Assembly (NCBI GenBank): GCA_027002475.1
Contig: JALWZS010000045.1
Location: 1 to 34,595, forward strand
DNA from: a bacterium
GTDB lineage: Bacteria > Patescibacteriota > 4484-211 > GCA-002791395
Direction of reading: 5' to 3'
Length of the DNA stretch: 34,595 nt
The notes under the pieces are model-generated. The model had not been told where the DNA came from. It ran no database searches and saw only the letters and a list, made by a program, of their open reading frames with translations. A program made the position numbers and the translations under genes. Positions 14,309-25,614 of this stretch are shown here, in pieces (the first letter of the stretch is position 1; each line of letters starts with the position of its first letter).

Positions 14309-15496
14309 GGAATAAATCGGCAAAATCAAGGCTACAACCAAAAATCCAACCATAACCCCAAGCAAAACCATGACAATTGGCTCAATTGCACTGGCTAAGT
14401 TTTCAGTCTTACGCGATGCTTCACTTTCATAATACTTTGAAATCTTAAGTAAAACTTCATCAACCTTACCAGTTTGCTCTCCAACAGCTAACATTTCACT
14501 TAATAGGGGAGGGAACTCTTTGTGCATCTTAAATGCATCTGCAAGTGGCTTCCCTTTCTCAACTTGAACAGCTGCTTCTTCTGCTGCACTTCTAAATATC
14601 ATATTCCCAAGGGTTTCCTTAGAGATGTCTAATGCATTAAGAAGCGGGATACCTGACTTCACAAGCATACTAAGAGTTCGAGTGAAAGAGGTTAATTGTA
14701 CTTGTGCTATTAGGGAGCCAAAAACTGGCATCTTCAACATTAACTTTGCCCATGCCTTTGCTACAGCAGGTCGTTTCATTAGTTTTTTTAGCCCAACTAT
14801 AAAGGCAACTATCCCCAACAGCATTAGATACCAAGTCTTAACAAGCAAATCGCTAAACTGAATCATTAGTTTTGTAACAATAGGTAACTCCGCCCCCATA
14901 TCTTCGTACATTCCAGCCATTTGTGGGATCACAAATATAAACATAACTAGTAACACCGCAATCATAACTACAATTATGATTACTGGATATATCATTGCTC
15001 CCTTAACCTTACCTTTAAAGTTTTCCTCTGCCTCCATCGTTTCAGAAAGCCTTGAAAGAATTACCTCTAAGTTTCCAGATGCTTCACCAGCTTCAATTAG
15101 AGAAAGGTATAACCTATCAAAAACTTTTGGATGAGCCGCCAATGCTTCATGGAAGCTTGTACCACCATCAATCTGCTGAATCATATCTGTTATAACCCCT
15201 GCAAAATAGGCATTTGTTGTTTGACCAGCCAGAATTTTCATTGCTTGGTTAATTGGCAGTCCAGCTCCAATCATAGTACCTAGCTGCCTAGAAAAGACCA
15301 CTATCTCTCGCTTGGGGACACCTTTTATCTTGGCGAGGAACTCTCCGACATCTGTAGTCGTTTTCTCTTCAAGCTTTGTGACTATGTAATTTCTACTCTT
15401 TAATATATTGATAGCCTGCTGGCGACTGACCGCCTGCAATTGACCCGATTGTGGTAATCCGTCTGAGTCTACTCCTGTATATTTAAACGTCTTCAT
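14291..15496 (-). CDS. pilC: Type IV pilus platform protein PilC
   Basis: Polytopic inner-membrane protein (GspF family) on which PilB and PilT act. The start MKTFKYTGVDSDG at 15496 is the standard PilC opening; the longer frame to 15559 overlaps pilT and is rejected. Two GspF cytoplasmic domains are visible (from about residue 50, PKREIVVFSRQLGTMIGAGLP, and from about 255, SFTRTLSMLVKSGIPLLNAL), each followed by transmembrane segments, with a final helix near the C-terminus (VMVLLGVMVGFLVVALI). The length of 401 aa is normal. It begins four bases after the pilT stop. Confidence 0.97.
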   Translation of the reverse strand: MKTFKYTGVDSDGLPQSGQLQAVSRQQAINILKSRNYIVTKLEEKTTTDVGEFLAKIKGVPKREIVVFSRQLGTMIGAGLPINQAMKILAGQTTNAYFAGVITDMIQQIDGGTSFHEALAAHPKVFDRLYLSLIEAGEASGNLEVILSRLSETMEAEENFKGKVKGAMIYPVIIIVVMIAVLLVMFIFVIPQMAGMYEDMGAELPIVTKLMIQFSDLLVKTWYLMLLGIVAFIVGLKKLMKRPAVAKAWAKLMLKMPVFGSLIAQVQLTSFTRTLSMLVKSGIPLLNALDISKETLGNMIFRSAAEEAAVQVEKGKPLADAFKMHKEFPPLLSEMLAVGEQTGKVDEVLLKISKYYESEASRKTENLASAIEPIVMVLLGVMVGFLVVALILPIYSLTSQF

Positions 15497-15500
15497 AGTT

Positions 15501-16553
15501 TTAGCTAAACATGCGCGAAAGCTCGTCAGGACGCAATGTATGTTGCATTGCCATCTCACGGCTTATATGTCCAGATTTAACTAAGGTGTAGAGCGAATGT
15601 TCCAGTGACATCATTCCCAACTCCTGTGATGTAAGAATTGCATTATCAATTTGGTGAGTTTTCCCTTCGCGTATTAAGTTTCTGACAGCTGGCGTAACCT
15701 TAAGGATTTCAGTTGCAGGGTAACGCCCACCTGTAATACCTGGTATCAACCTTTGGCTAACGACCGCCTCTAATGTCATTGCTAACTGTGAACGCACCTG
15801 TGCCTGTTGATGTTCAGGGAACACATCAATAATCCTGTTAATGGTTGATGCAGCACTATTGGTGTGTAACGTTGAAAATACCAAGTGTCCAGTTTCAGCG
15901 ATTGTTAACGCCGCAGATATCGTTTCTAAGTCGCGCATCTCTCCAACTAACACTACGTCAGGATCTTCCCTAAGAGCAGACCTTAAAGCAATATCCCAAG
16001 AGTGTGTATCTAAATGTAACTCACGCTGTGAAATTAGTGATCTTTTGTGCGGAAATACATACTCAATCGGATCTTCAATCGTTATAATGTGTTCAGCTCG
16101 ACTTTCGTTAATCTCGTTAATAATTGCAGCTAAGGTAGTAGATTTGCCGTGCCCCGTTGGCCCAGTTACCAGCACAAACCCTTGAGGAAGAGTAACAAAT
16201 GTATTCACAATAGATGGTAGATTTAATTCACTTATAGTCCTTATTTGCGTGGGGATATAACGAAGTGCTGCAGCAAGGTATCCCTTTTGGTGATAAACAT
16301 TAACCCTAAATCGCGCAACTTCACCCAAAGCAAACGAAAAGTCAATCTCGCGATTTGCTTCTAGGATTTCTTTTTGTTCATCAGTAAGAATTGAGTTAAT
16401 AAGCTCTGTAACGACCTCTTCCGTTACAGCATCGTAACCTTCCATAGGAACCAAGGAGCCGTCAATTCTAAGAGAGGGGAGCGCACCAACTAATAAGTGC
16501 AAATCGCTTGCATTACGCTTTATTACTTCTTCGAGCAGTTGTTGAATATTCAT
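15501..16553 (-). CDS. pilT: Type IV pilus retraction ATPase PilT
   Basis: Hexameric AAA-like ATPase that drives pilus retraction. The sequence opens with MNIQQLLEEVIKRNASDLHL. Walker A is GPTGHGKSTT (residues 131-140), followed by the Asp box (TIEDPIEYVF), Walker B (DPDVVLVGEMRD) and His box (GHLVFSTLHTNSA). The length of 350 aa is standard for PilT rather than PilB. Its presence beside pilB implies that the pilus is retractable. Leader 16554-16627 shows no strong promoter; transcription may continue from pilB. Confidence 0.97.
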   Translation of the reverse strand: MNIQQLLEEVIKRNASDLHLLVGALPSLRIDGSLVPMEGYDAVTEEVVTELINSILTDEQKEILEANREIDFSFALGEVARFRVNVYHQKGYLAAALRYIPTQIRTISELNLPSIVNTFVTLPQGFVLVTGPTGHGKSTTLAAIINEINESRAEHIITIEDPIEYVFPHKRSLISQRELHLDTHSWDIALRSALREDPDVVLVGEMRDLETISAALTIAETGHLVFSTLHTNSAASTINRIIDVFPEHQQAQVRSQLAMTLEAVVSQRLIPGITGGRYPATEILKVTPAVRNLIREGKTHQIDNAILTSQELGMMSLEHSLYTLVKSGHISREMAMQHTLRPDELSRMFS

Positions 16554-16627
16554 ATCTCAAGTACTAGTTAACCTAAAGTAACTTTACCGTTTTTTATATG
16601 CGAACGCAATAGTAGATATATAAAAAC

Positions 16628-18337
16628 CTACTCATTTGCAACGCGCAAGACTTCTTCTAGAGTAGTCTTGTGTTGAATAGCTTTTAGTAAACCATCTTGC
16701 CTAAGTTTAATCATTCCGTTTTCTATTGCGGCTTTCTCGATATCTTCCGAGATTGCTCTTTCTAAAATCAGATGCTCGATTTTTTCATTTATTACCAAAA
16801 CCTCAAATATTCCCATTCGACCAGAGGCGTAATCGTTGGCATGCTCAGGCTTTGGTCGTACAAGTTTTAATTCACCCTCTTTAATATCCTTAGGGAACAA
16901 AGAACCTAAGTCTTGCCTTATCATTTCTTCCACTTCTTTAGTAACGGTATATTCTTCAACCTTTTCAGGAATAACAACCCTAACCAACCTTTGCGCCACA
17001 ATACATTGAATCGTAGAGGCTAGCAAAAACGGCTCAGCACCCATATCAAGTAGACGAGGTAGCGCCCCTGCAGCAGAGTTTGTGTGAATGGTGGAAAAGA
17101 CTAAGTGCCCAGTTAGCGCCGCCTGAACGGCTAATTCCATAGTTTCGCCATCTCGAATCTCACCGACCATAATAACATCTGGGTCCTGCCTTAAAAGTGC
17201 CCTTAGTCCATTGGCAAACGTCAACCCAGCTTGTACATTAACCTGACTTTGGTTAATTCCAGGAATTCGATATTCCACTGGGTCTTCAAGCGTTGATATA
17301 TTAACGTCAACGCTGTTTATCATACTTAGTGCGGTACGCAAAGTTGTGGTTTTACCACTTCCAGTTGGTCCAGTTACAAGGATAATTCCATGTGATTTAT
17401 GGATTGCGTCATTAAAGTTTTTCCTAGCAGAACCGACCATTCCTAGTTGATCTAGTGTAGGTACATGAGCACTTTTTCTAAGAAGTCGCATAACGACTTT
17501 TTCACCAGTCGCAGTTGGTAGAGTAGAAACACGAAGGTCTATATCCTCGCCATCTGCAGAAAACTGGAATCGTCCATCTTGTGGAATTCGTTTTTCGTCA
17601 ATTTTTAAGTCGGATAAAATCTTTATACGAGACACAACCGCATCATGAACCCGCTTAGGCAAAGACAAACGCTCCTTTAAGATACCGTCAATCCTAAATC
17701 GCACCCTTGTCCTATCTTCTAGTGGTTCTATATGAATATCAGATGCTTTTGCTTTCATTGCGTAAGTAACAATTGTTGACACAATCCTTGCAACTGGAGC
17801 CGACTGCACAATATCCTGTGCCTGGTCCATCGTCTCAAGCTCTTTTTCTGCCTTTTGCATCTCCTCCGCGGTTTCAGAAAGAGCCTCTTTAACTTCACTT
17901 TCAATCCCAGCGCTGTAACTACGGTTAATCGCATCAATGATGTCATCAGGTACCGCCAATTGTGGTTCAATCTTAAGTCCTGTCTTTGCTTCCAAAAACT
18001 CTATAACCTGTAAATCAAGCGGGTCTTTCATTGCTACTTGCAACTTTCCTTCAACAATTCGAAGAGGTATCAGCGTGTAATGCCTCGCGACAGATTCAGG
18101 AATCTTAGACACTACGTCTGCAGCCACTGCAATCTCTCGTACGTCTACAAACGGAATTTTAATCATTTGAGCTCGCGCTTCTACCAGCTGTCTTGGCGTA
18201 GCCCATTCCTTATTAAGAATAATCGTTTCTAAATCCCGTCCAGTATTTATTTGCTCAACCCTAACCTGAGAGGCTTGGTCGTCGGTTAATACACCCTGCG
18301 CAACAAGAATTTCCGCGATATCAGTACGTCCTGCCAT
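16628..18337 (-). CDS. pilB: Type IV pilus assembly ATPase PilB
   Basis: GspE-family ATPase that powers pilus extension. An N-terminal MshEN-type domain (about residues 1-145) is followed by a helical linker and the ATPase core with Walker A GPTGSGKTTT (323-332), Asp box LEDPVEYRI, Walker B DPDVIMVGEIRD and His box GHLVFSTIHTNSAA. The zinc-binding tetracysteine found in most PilB proteins, between AQRLVR and GRMGIFEVL, is absent: no Cys remains there. The length of 569 aa is typical. First gene of the pilB-pilT-pilC-pilin run, with promoter TTGACT, 16 bases, TATAGC overlapping the divergent holB-like gene. Confidence 0.97.
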   Translation of the reverse strand: MAGRTDIAEILVAQGVLTDDQASQVRVEQINTGRDLETIILNKEWATPRQLVEARAQMIKIPFVDVREIAVAADVVSKIPESVARHYTLIPLRIVEGKLQVAMKDPLDLQVIEFLEAKTGLKIEPQLAVPDDIIDAINRSYSAGIESEVKEALSETAEEMQKAEKELETMDQAQDIVQSAPVARIVSTIVTYAMKAKASDIHIEPLEDRTRVRFRIDGILKERLSLPKRVHDAVVSRIKILSDLKIDEKRIPQDGRFQFSADGEDIDLRVSTLPTATGEKVVMRLLRKSAHVPTLDQLGMVGSARKNFNDAIHKSHGIILVTGPTGSGKTTTLRTALSMINSVDVNISTLEDPVEYRIPGINQSQVNVQAGLTFANGLRALLRQDPDVIMVGEIRDGETMELAVQAALTGHLVFSTIHTNSAAGALPRLLDMGAEPFLLASTIQCIVAQRLVRVVIPEKVEEYTVTKEVEEMIRQDLGSLFPKDIKEGELKLVRPKPEHANDYASGRMGIFEVLVINEKIEHLILERAISEDIEKAAIENGMIKLRQDGLLKAIQHKTTLEEVLRVANE

Positions 18338-18345
18338 ATCCCCAT

Positions 18346-18373
18346 GCTATACTTTTAGCACCCATGCAGTCAA
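18346..18373 (-). promoter_or_regulatory. Promoter of pilB
   Basis: On the minus strand TTGACT (18373-18368), 16-base spacer, TATAGC (18351-18346), eight bases before the ATG at 18337. The -35 box lies inside the first codons of the divergent gene at 18364, and the -10 box shares bases with that gene's own -10 box. Confidence 0.55.
18348..18353 (+). promoter_or_regulatory. -10 box of the holB-like gene
   Basis: TATACT ten bases before the ATG at 18364, overlapping the pilB -10 box on the opposite strand. No clear -35 box. Confidence 0.4.
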
Positions 18374-19008
18374 GGAGTTACCTTTTCATAGAAAACGATA
18401 TGCGCTTATCTATCGAGCAAAATGCCAATAATTTCGTTGTCGATGGAGACTCCTTAAACTACGGAATAGATATCGTTCGAAAATTAAAAAAATGGTCGCT
18501 ACTAAAACCTTTTAATGCTAACGTCAAACTCGCTTTAATACAGCATGCCGACAAACTAACAACAGAAGCACAAAACGCATTACTTAAACTAATAGAGGAA
18601 CCTCCTCAAGACACACTTATATTTTTAACTACCAAAAATAAAAATCTATTGCTTGAAACGATACAAAGCCGTTGCCAAACAATAGACTCGACGTGGTTTG
18701 ATAAATCTAAAGTTGGAAAATCAATTAAACAGCTTGTGAATCTAGAAAAAATTAAGCAAAGTACTATAGAACCCTTCCCAACCATAACAGGAAAGTCAGA
18801 TGCTCTTAAAAAAGCCAACGAATTTAGCAAAAAATACAAAAGAGAAGAACTCTTAACAATTTTAGAAGATTGGCTAGACGAACTACTAGCTAACCCAACC
18901 CCTCGAAACGTAATGGCTTCAAATAAAATAATCGATGCAAAAGAGCAACTATCCCACAATACAAATATAGAGTTAACACTAGACGTGCTATTTCTCGCAC
19001 TCACATAA
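18364..19008 (+). CDS. holB: Short DNA polymerase III delta-prime-like subunit
   Basis: Clamp-loader-related protein of the AAA+ class. The segment ALIQHADKLTTEAQNALLKLIEEPPQDTLIFLTT (seen as TTEAQNALLKLIEEPP) is the delta-prime/tau signature, and ETIQSRCQTI matches the sensor-1/SRC region. At 214 aa it is much shorter than E. coli delta-prime (334): the P-loop and zinc-module portion before the signature is compressed to about 60 residues, and little of the C-terminal collar domain remains. It begins 26 bases from the divergent pilB. A minimal delta-prime in a reduced genome is most likely; a degraded copy is less likely because the frame is intact. Confidence 0.8.
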   Translation: MQSRSYLFIENDMRLSIEQNANNFVVDGDSLNYGIDIVRKLKKWSLLKPFNANVKLALIQHADKLTTEAQNALLKLIEEPPQDTLIFLTTKNKNLLLETIQSRCQTIDSTWFDKSKVGKSIKQLVNLEKIKQSTIEPFPTITGKSDALKKANEFSKKYKREELLTILEDWLDELLANPTPRNVMASNKIIDAKEQLSHNTNIELTLDVLFLALT

Positions 19009-19050
19009 ATACTATTTAGTAAAAACCTTTTAGAATTACCATCCTAATGC

Positions 19051-21076
<2,026 letters not shown>

Positions 21077-21084
21077 ACCTAAAC

Positions 21085-22041
21085 ATGAATATTGGAATCA
21101 TAGGACATAAAAAACCAGACCTAGACGCTACCGTTGCGGCAATCGCTTATGCGTACCATTTGGCCAATTGCAACCATCACGATAGTAACGACATAGTAGC
21201 CTTAATTGCCGACCCAATTAACAAAGAAACTAATTACGTCCTTAGTAGATTCAATGTAGAAGAACCTAACGTCTTAGATGCAAACATAGCCCAAAATATT
21301 GATAAGTATATTCTCGTAGACCATAACGAAGAATCACAACGCTCAGAACTAATAGAGAACGACGCCATTGTCGAGGTCGTGGACCACCACAAGGTGAATG
21401 TGAACATCCCTCATCCGATAAACATGACAGTTCGAACCTGGGGTTCTACGACAACGGTCATTTACGACATGATGAAGAAAGAGGATGTGACTCCAAGCCA
21501 ACAACTGGCTGCCATTATGCTATGTGCAATACTATCCGATACTATCGGGCTTAAATCGTCTCTTACCACCCCAATAGACGTAAAGTTTGCAAACGAATTA
21601 AAGCAGTTAGCAAGTATAGAGGACTTGGACAGGCTAACCAAAGACATATTTAAAGCTAAATCCGACGTATCTGGGTTATCTAGTAAAGAGTTGGTTCTTA
21701 AAGACTATAAAATCTTTGACTTTGCAGGGGAAAAAGTCCTAATAAACCAAATTGAGACAACAGAACCCGAAAACATCGAAAACCAAAAGGGTGGACTTAT
21801 TGAAGCTATGCAAGCAGTAAAAACCGAACAAAACATTGATCTATTCTTTTGCATAGTAACAGACATCTTAAACATGAGAAGCGATGTCATAGTAACAAAC
21901 CACGACGAAGCAGAAATAACTAAGCGAGCGTTTACCGATACAGTAGAAAAACAAGACCTAATTTATGACATTGGAAACAGAGTGTCCAGAAAAAAAGAAA
22001 TTGCACCCTTCATAGAAAAAGCAGTTGAGTATGGAAAATAA
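21085..22041 (+). CDS. ppaC: Family II (manganese-dependent) inorganic pyrophosphatase
   Basis: DHH-family enzyme hydrolysing pyrophosphate to phosphate, pulling nucleotide and protein synthesis forward. The family motifs are in order: GHKKPDLDA (metal site), LVDHNE, VVDHHK (DHH), [10 protein letters not shown], and the C-terminal [13 protein letters not shown] with the phosphate-binding Arg-Lys pair. The length of 318 aa is typical. It sits between gyrB and gyrA, starts nine bases after the gyrB stop, and overlaps the gyrA start by 11 bases. Its insertion between gyrase genes is unusual compared with the common gyrB-gyrA neighbourhood. Confidence 0.95.
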   Translation: MNIGIIGHKKPDLDATVAAIAYAYHLANCNHHDSNDIVALIADPINKETNYVLSRFNVEEPNVLDANIAQNIDKYILVDHNEESQRSELIENDAIVEVVDHHKVNVNIPHPINMTVRTWGSTTTVIYDMMKKEDVTPSQQLAAIMLCAILSDTIGLKSSLTTPIDVKFANELKQLASIEDLDRLTKDIFKAKSDVSGLSSKELVLKDYKIFDFAGEKVLINQIETTEPENIENQKGGLIEAMQAVKTEQNIDLFFCIVTDILNMRSDVIVTNHDEAEITKRAFTDTVEKQDLIYDIGNRVSRKKEIAPFIEKAVEYGK

Positions 22042-24055
22042 TAACGACAACAAACAACAAGCTCAGGTAATCCAGCAACCAGAAAAAACAGATTTTGGTC
22101 TAGTTAAACACGTATCCATTACCAAAGAAATGGAGAAGTCATACCTTGACTACGCAATGAGCGTTATTGTATCAAGAGCACTTCCTGACATTCGAGATGG
22201 GTTAAAACCAGTCCAAAGACGCATCTTGTATGCAATGAAGCTACTTGGGCTCTCACACACTTCTTCGTACAAAAAATCTGCACGAATAGTGGGTGAAACA
22301 ATCGGTAAGTTCCACCCACACGGAGATGCAGCAGTTTATGAGGCTATGGTACGAATGGCACAAGATTTTAGTCTTAGATATCCACTCATTTGGGGACAAG
22401 GAAACTTTGGCTCTGTAGACGGCGATCCTGCAGCTGCGCAAAGATACACAGAAGCAAGGATGCACAAGATAACTGCAGAGATGCTTGCAGATCTTGACAA
22501 AAATACTGTCAACTTTGTACCAAACTTTGATGGGTCAGAAATACAACCAGAGGTTATGCCAACAAGATTCCCAAATCTTCTAGCTAATGGGGCAGAGGGT
22601 ATTGCAGTTGGTATGGCAACTAAAATACCACCACACAACTTAGGGGAACTCATCGACGCAATTCTTTTCATTATCGAAAACGCAAAGGTGCATAAGTACA
22701 AAACAATAGAGGAACTACAAGAATCAGATCCCGAGATCCTTGAGCAAATGGAGGTATTTTATACAAAATATGATGAGGATGCTCCATACTTTAGAAGACC
22801 AACCATTCAACATTTCTACCTAGATGACAGCGAAATAACTACAGAAGACTTAATGAAGTTTATCCCTGGACCAGATTTCCCAACAGGCGGAGAAATATAC
22901 GATAAAAAAGAGATACTCCAAGCATACGCAACCGGTCGCGGACGTGTACTAATGCGCGCCAAAAGTAATATTGTCGAGGCTAAAAACGGCAAGATGCTTA
23001 TTCAAATTACTGAGTTGCCTTACCAGCAAAACAAGGCAATGCTTGTTCAAAAGATAGCCGAACTCGTAAAACAAGGGAAACTTGACGAAATTAGCGATCT
23101 AAGGGACGAAACAGACAGAACAGGCATGAAGATTGTTGTCGAACTAAAACGTGGTGCAAACCCACAAAGAGTACTAAATAACCTTTACAAATACACTCCA
23201 ATGCAGCAAAACTTCAGCGTTAATATGGTTGCGCTTGATAACAATGTGCCTAAGCTCATGACGCTTAAGGCACTCCTCATGGGATTTGTTAAGCACCGTC
23301 AAGAAGTTGTCATTCGACGCACAACACATGAGTTAGTAAGTTCCCTTCACAGAGCGCATATTCTAGAAGGATTAAAGATCGCTCTAGATAACCTCGATGA
23401 AGTTATATCCACCATTCGAAACAGCAAAGATGTTGACATTGCACGAGAAAACTTAATGAACAAATTCAAACTGTCAGAGATACAAGCCAACGCAATTTTG
23501 GAGATGCAATTAAGGCGTCTTGCCGCCTTAGAGCGCGAAAAGATTATAAATGAATATAAAGATGTTCTAAGTAAGATCAAGGAGTTAGAAGAAACACTTG
23601 CTGCTCCAAATAAAATAATAAAGATTATTGCGGATGAGTTGTCGCAGATAAAAGAAAAATATGCCGACAAGCGCCGCACCAAAGTTTATAAAGGGCGACC
23701 AGGTGAGATAACTGAGGAAGAATTAATTAAAGAAGAAGAAACTATAATTGTTTTGAGTCGAGGTGGATACATAAAACGAGTATCGCCACTTAGTTTCAAA
23801 ACACAGGGTAGAGGAGGCAAAGGTGTTAGTGGAAGCAAACTAAAAGAGACCGACATAGTTCATTTAATCATAAGTGCTAATACTCACGACGAGGCATTAT
23901 TCTTCACAGATAGAGGTCGAGTCTTTACAAAGCGTGTCTGGGACATTCCAGAAGCTAGTAGAACAGCCCGAGGAACGCCAGCAGTAAATATTGTGGGTAT
24001 TGACTCAGACGAAAAGATAATGAGTATATTAACGATAAGTAAAAACGGTAAGTAA
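22031..24055 (+). CDS. gyrA: DNA gyrase subunit A, N-terminal and first pinwheel part
   Basis: Breakage-reunion subunit of gyrase. From ATG at 22031 (674 aa) it contains the winged-helix and tower domains, the active-site Tyr139 in QRYTEARM, and the quinolone region [17 protein letters not shown] with Ala and Glu where E. coli has Ser83 and Asp87. The C-terminal domain starts with RGGYIKRV and the GyrA box QGRGGKG. The frame then stops at 24053-24055 after TISKNGK, well short of the usual 800-850 aa. The remaining pinwheel is encoded by the next frame, one base downstream. A true split gene, a frameshift or a sequence error are all possible. Confidence 0.95.
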   Translation: MENNNDNKQQAQVIQQPEKTDFGLVKHVSITKEMEKSYLDYAMSVIVSRALPDIRDGLKPVQRRILYAMKLLGLSHTSSYKKSARIVGETIGKFHPHGDAAVYEAMVRMAQDFSLRYPLIWGQGNFGSVDGDPAAAQRYTEARMHKITAEMLADLDKNTVNFVPNFDGSEIQPEVMPTRFPNLLANGAEGIAVGMATKIPPHNLGELIDAILFIIENAKVHKYKTIEELQESDPEILEQMEVFYTKYDEDAPYFRRPTIQHFYLDDSEITTEDLMKFIPGPDFPTGGEIYDKKEILQAYATGRGRVLMRAKSNIVEAKNGKMLIQITELPYQQNKAMLVQKIAELVKQGKLDEISDLRDETDRTGMKIVVELKRGANPQRVLNNLYKYTPMQQNFSVNMVALDNNVPKLMTLKALLMGFVKHRQEVVIRRTTHELVSSLHRAHILEGLKIALDNLDEVISTIRNSKDVDIARENLMNKFKLSEIQANAILEMQLRRLAALEREKIINEYKDVLSKIKELEETLAAPNKIIKIIADELSQIKEKYADKRRTKVYKGRPGEITEEELIKEEETIIVLSRGGYIKRVSPLSFKTQGRGGKGVSGSKLKETDIVHLIISANTHDEALFFTDRGRVFTKRVWDIPEASRTARGTPAVNIVGIDSDEKIMSILTISKNGK

Positions 24056-24056
24056 C

Positions 24057-24710
24057 ATGTATTATCTATTTGCAACAAAAAACGGAACTGTTAAAAAAAC
24101 GCCTGCTAGCGAATATGAAAACATTCGTCAGAACGGGCTAATTGCAGTAAAGCTTGAAGAAAACGACCAGCTGTTATCTGTTAAACCAACAAGCGGCAAT
24201 GATAAAGTTCTTTTAATTACAGCAAAAGGGAAGTCTATTCTTTTTGATGAAAATGATATCCGACCAACAGGACGTGCAACAATGGGGGTTCGGGGTATAA
24301 AGATTAAAAAAGATGACTTCGTTGTTGGGATGGATGTAATTACTGCAGAAGACGAAAAGCAAGCTAAAAACTATGAGGTGTTAGTACTAACAAGCAATGG
24401 CTACGGAAAAAAGACACTACTTTCTGAATACAGTATACAAGGTAGGGGAGGACAAGGCGTTTACACAGCCAAACTTAACCACAAGACAGGCGATCTTGTC
24501 GCAATGCGAGTATTACGAAATAATCAAGCAAGCCAAGAAGAAACCCCTGAAACTATAACAGAACCATCCGACCTACTAGTTATCTCTAAGTTAGGCCAAG
24601 CCATTCGACTACCATTAAACGAGGTACCAACGCTTGGTCGCTATACACAAGGAGTTAGAATAATTCGTCTTAACGAAAACGATGAGGCTAGCGCTCTCGC
24701 GTTACTGTAG
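24057..24710 (+). CDS. gyrA: DNA gyrase subunit A, C-terminal pinwheel part (separate frame)
   Basis: 217 aa starting MYYLFATKNGTVKKT, which aligns with the internal GyrA sequence (Y)LFATKxGTVKKT that normally follows the end of the upstream frame. It carries the remaining beta-pinwheel blades: RQNGLIAVKL, PTGRATMGVRGIKI, QGRGGQGVYTAKL and GRYTQGVRIIRL. It begins one base after the stop of the first part (TAACATG), in the +1 frame. If made as its own polypeptide by coupled re-initiation, it would complete the pinwheel by association. A +1 shift on AAG TAA C would instead give one continuous protein of ordinary length. Confidence 0.85.
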   Translation: MYYLFATKNGTVKKTPASEYENIRQNGLIAVKLEENDQLLSVKPTSGNDKVLLITAKGKSILFDENDIRPTGRATMGVRGIKIKKDDFVVGMDVITAEDEKQAKNYEVLVLTSNGYGKKTLLSEYSIQGRGGQGVYTAKLNHKTGDLVAMRVLRNNQASQEETPETITEPSDLLVISKLGQAIRLPLNEVPTLGRYTQGVRIIRLNENDEASALALL

Positions 24711-24738
24711 TTAACCTCTGGTGCTTTAGGGTTATAAT
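24711..24738 (+). promoter_or_regulatory. Promoter of the DUF998 gene
   Basis: TTAACC (24711-24716) directly after the gyrA stop, 16-base spacer, perfect TATAAT (24733-24738), seven bases before the ATG at 24746. Confidence 0.55.
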
Positions 24739-24745
24739 CTAATCT

Positions 24746-25402
24746 ATGCGGAAATTACGTCTAATAGCTGTACTGCTAATCGCTAATTCCGTCATTGCCG
24801 CACTTATTTCATATATAAACTTTCATGGAGTCCTAGGCGAACCTTACTCACCCCTAAATCACTTTGTATCAGAGCTAGGAGATTTACGATACTCGTCAAC
24901 GGCTTGGGTATTTAACGCATCCTTAGTAACACTAACATTTATCATAAGTTTTTGGTTTTACGAGATTCTTAAAGAGGTAAACTTAAAAAACAAACAACTA
25001 GTCACAGCGCTCTTTGTAATTGCAATGATTGCTACCGCTTCAGTTGGGATATTCAATCGCAATATACAGCCATGGCATAAAATCGCTACGACGCTAACTT
25101 TTACAAGCAATGCACTTTTAATGATTGTTTTAACCAACGCACTTCACCAGACCAATAGTTTTGCGAGTAAGATTTACGAAAATGTTACTACCTTTCTTGT
25201 GTTTTTATACTTTAGCTTGTTTGGAGTTGCCGCTTTCTTTTTTAATGTTGCGTATATGACGATGGTCACCGATGGCATGGTAGCGCGCCCTCATATATGG
25301 CCAATAGCTGTGATAGAGTGGGGGATTTTTATTAGCATGTTAGCATGGGTAATATCCATTGCCATTGGGTTGAAACCACGAGTCGTAAGTGAAAAAAGCT
25401 AA
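24746..25402 (+). CDS. DUF998 family integral membrane protein
   Basis: 218 aa with about six transmembrane helices. After the first helix (residues 4-27) comes YSPLNHFVSELGDLRYSS, the SExG-type loop characteristic of DUF998, and then alternating helices, one ending with VGIFNRNIQPWHKIATTLTF, a conserved polar loop. The biochemical function of DUF998 is unknown. It has its own promoter just after gyrA and ends with a 4-base convergent overlap with xseB. The family assignment rests on the loop motif and topology. Confidence 0.75.
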   Translation: MRKLRLIAVLLIANSVIAALISYINFHGVLGEPYSPLNHFVSELGDLRYSSTAWVFNASLVTLTFIISFWFYEILKEVNLKNKQLVTALFVIAMIATASVGIFNRNIQPWHKIATTLTFTSNALLMIVLTNALHQTNSFASKIYENVTTFLVFLYFSLFGVAAFFFNVAYMTMVTDGMVARPHIWPIAVIEWGIFISMLAWVISIAIGLKPRVVSEKS

Positions 25403-25614
25403 TCACCGTTTTCGTCTAAATCGGTCTTCACCTCTTCTATCTCATTTTCTATTTCCTCTAGTCGTTTTTTTAACCGCTTAGCAAGCGTTACCCCATGTTT
25501 AAATTTAGCCAGACTTTCTTCTAAATCGACCTCACCGCTTTCTAGCTCATCAACAAGCTTACTTAACTCTTCAAAATCTTTCGACAACGAACTTTTATCT
25601 TTTTCATTAGTCAT
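25399..25614 (-). CDS. xseB: Exodeoxyribonuclease VII small subunit
   Basis: 71 aa. The three-helix small subunit signature is clear: DFEELSKLVDELESGEVDLEESLAKFKHG (seen as ELSKLVDELESGEVDLEES), then LAKRLKKRLEEIENEIE. It binds the large subunit to form the XseA-XseB exonuclease that degrades single-stranded DNA. It overlaps xseA by eight bases, so translation is probably coupled, and its 3' end overlaps the DUF998 gene by four bases in convergent orientation. Confidence 0.93.
   Translation of the reverse strand: MTNEKDKSSLSKDFEELSKLVDELESGEVDLEESLAKFKHGVTLAKRLKKRLEEIENEIEEVKTDLDENGD

Noticed and set aside
16130-16165. His instead of Ser in the PilT Walker A (GPTGHGKST).
   Set aside because: The residue lies at a variable position of the P-loop; Lys and Ser/Thr are intact, so no functional change is expected.
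24035-24056. A classical -1 slippery heptamer at the gyrA break (T AAA AAC).
   Set aside because: A -1 shift leads to the wrong frame; a +1 (or -2) shift is needed to enter the downstream pinwheel frame.
24040-24060. An intein or mobile element interrupting gyrA.
   Set aside because: There is no inserted sequence: the two frames are one base apart and the GyrA sequence continues without loss.
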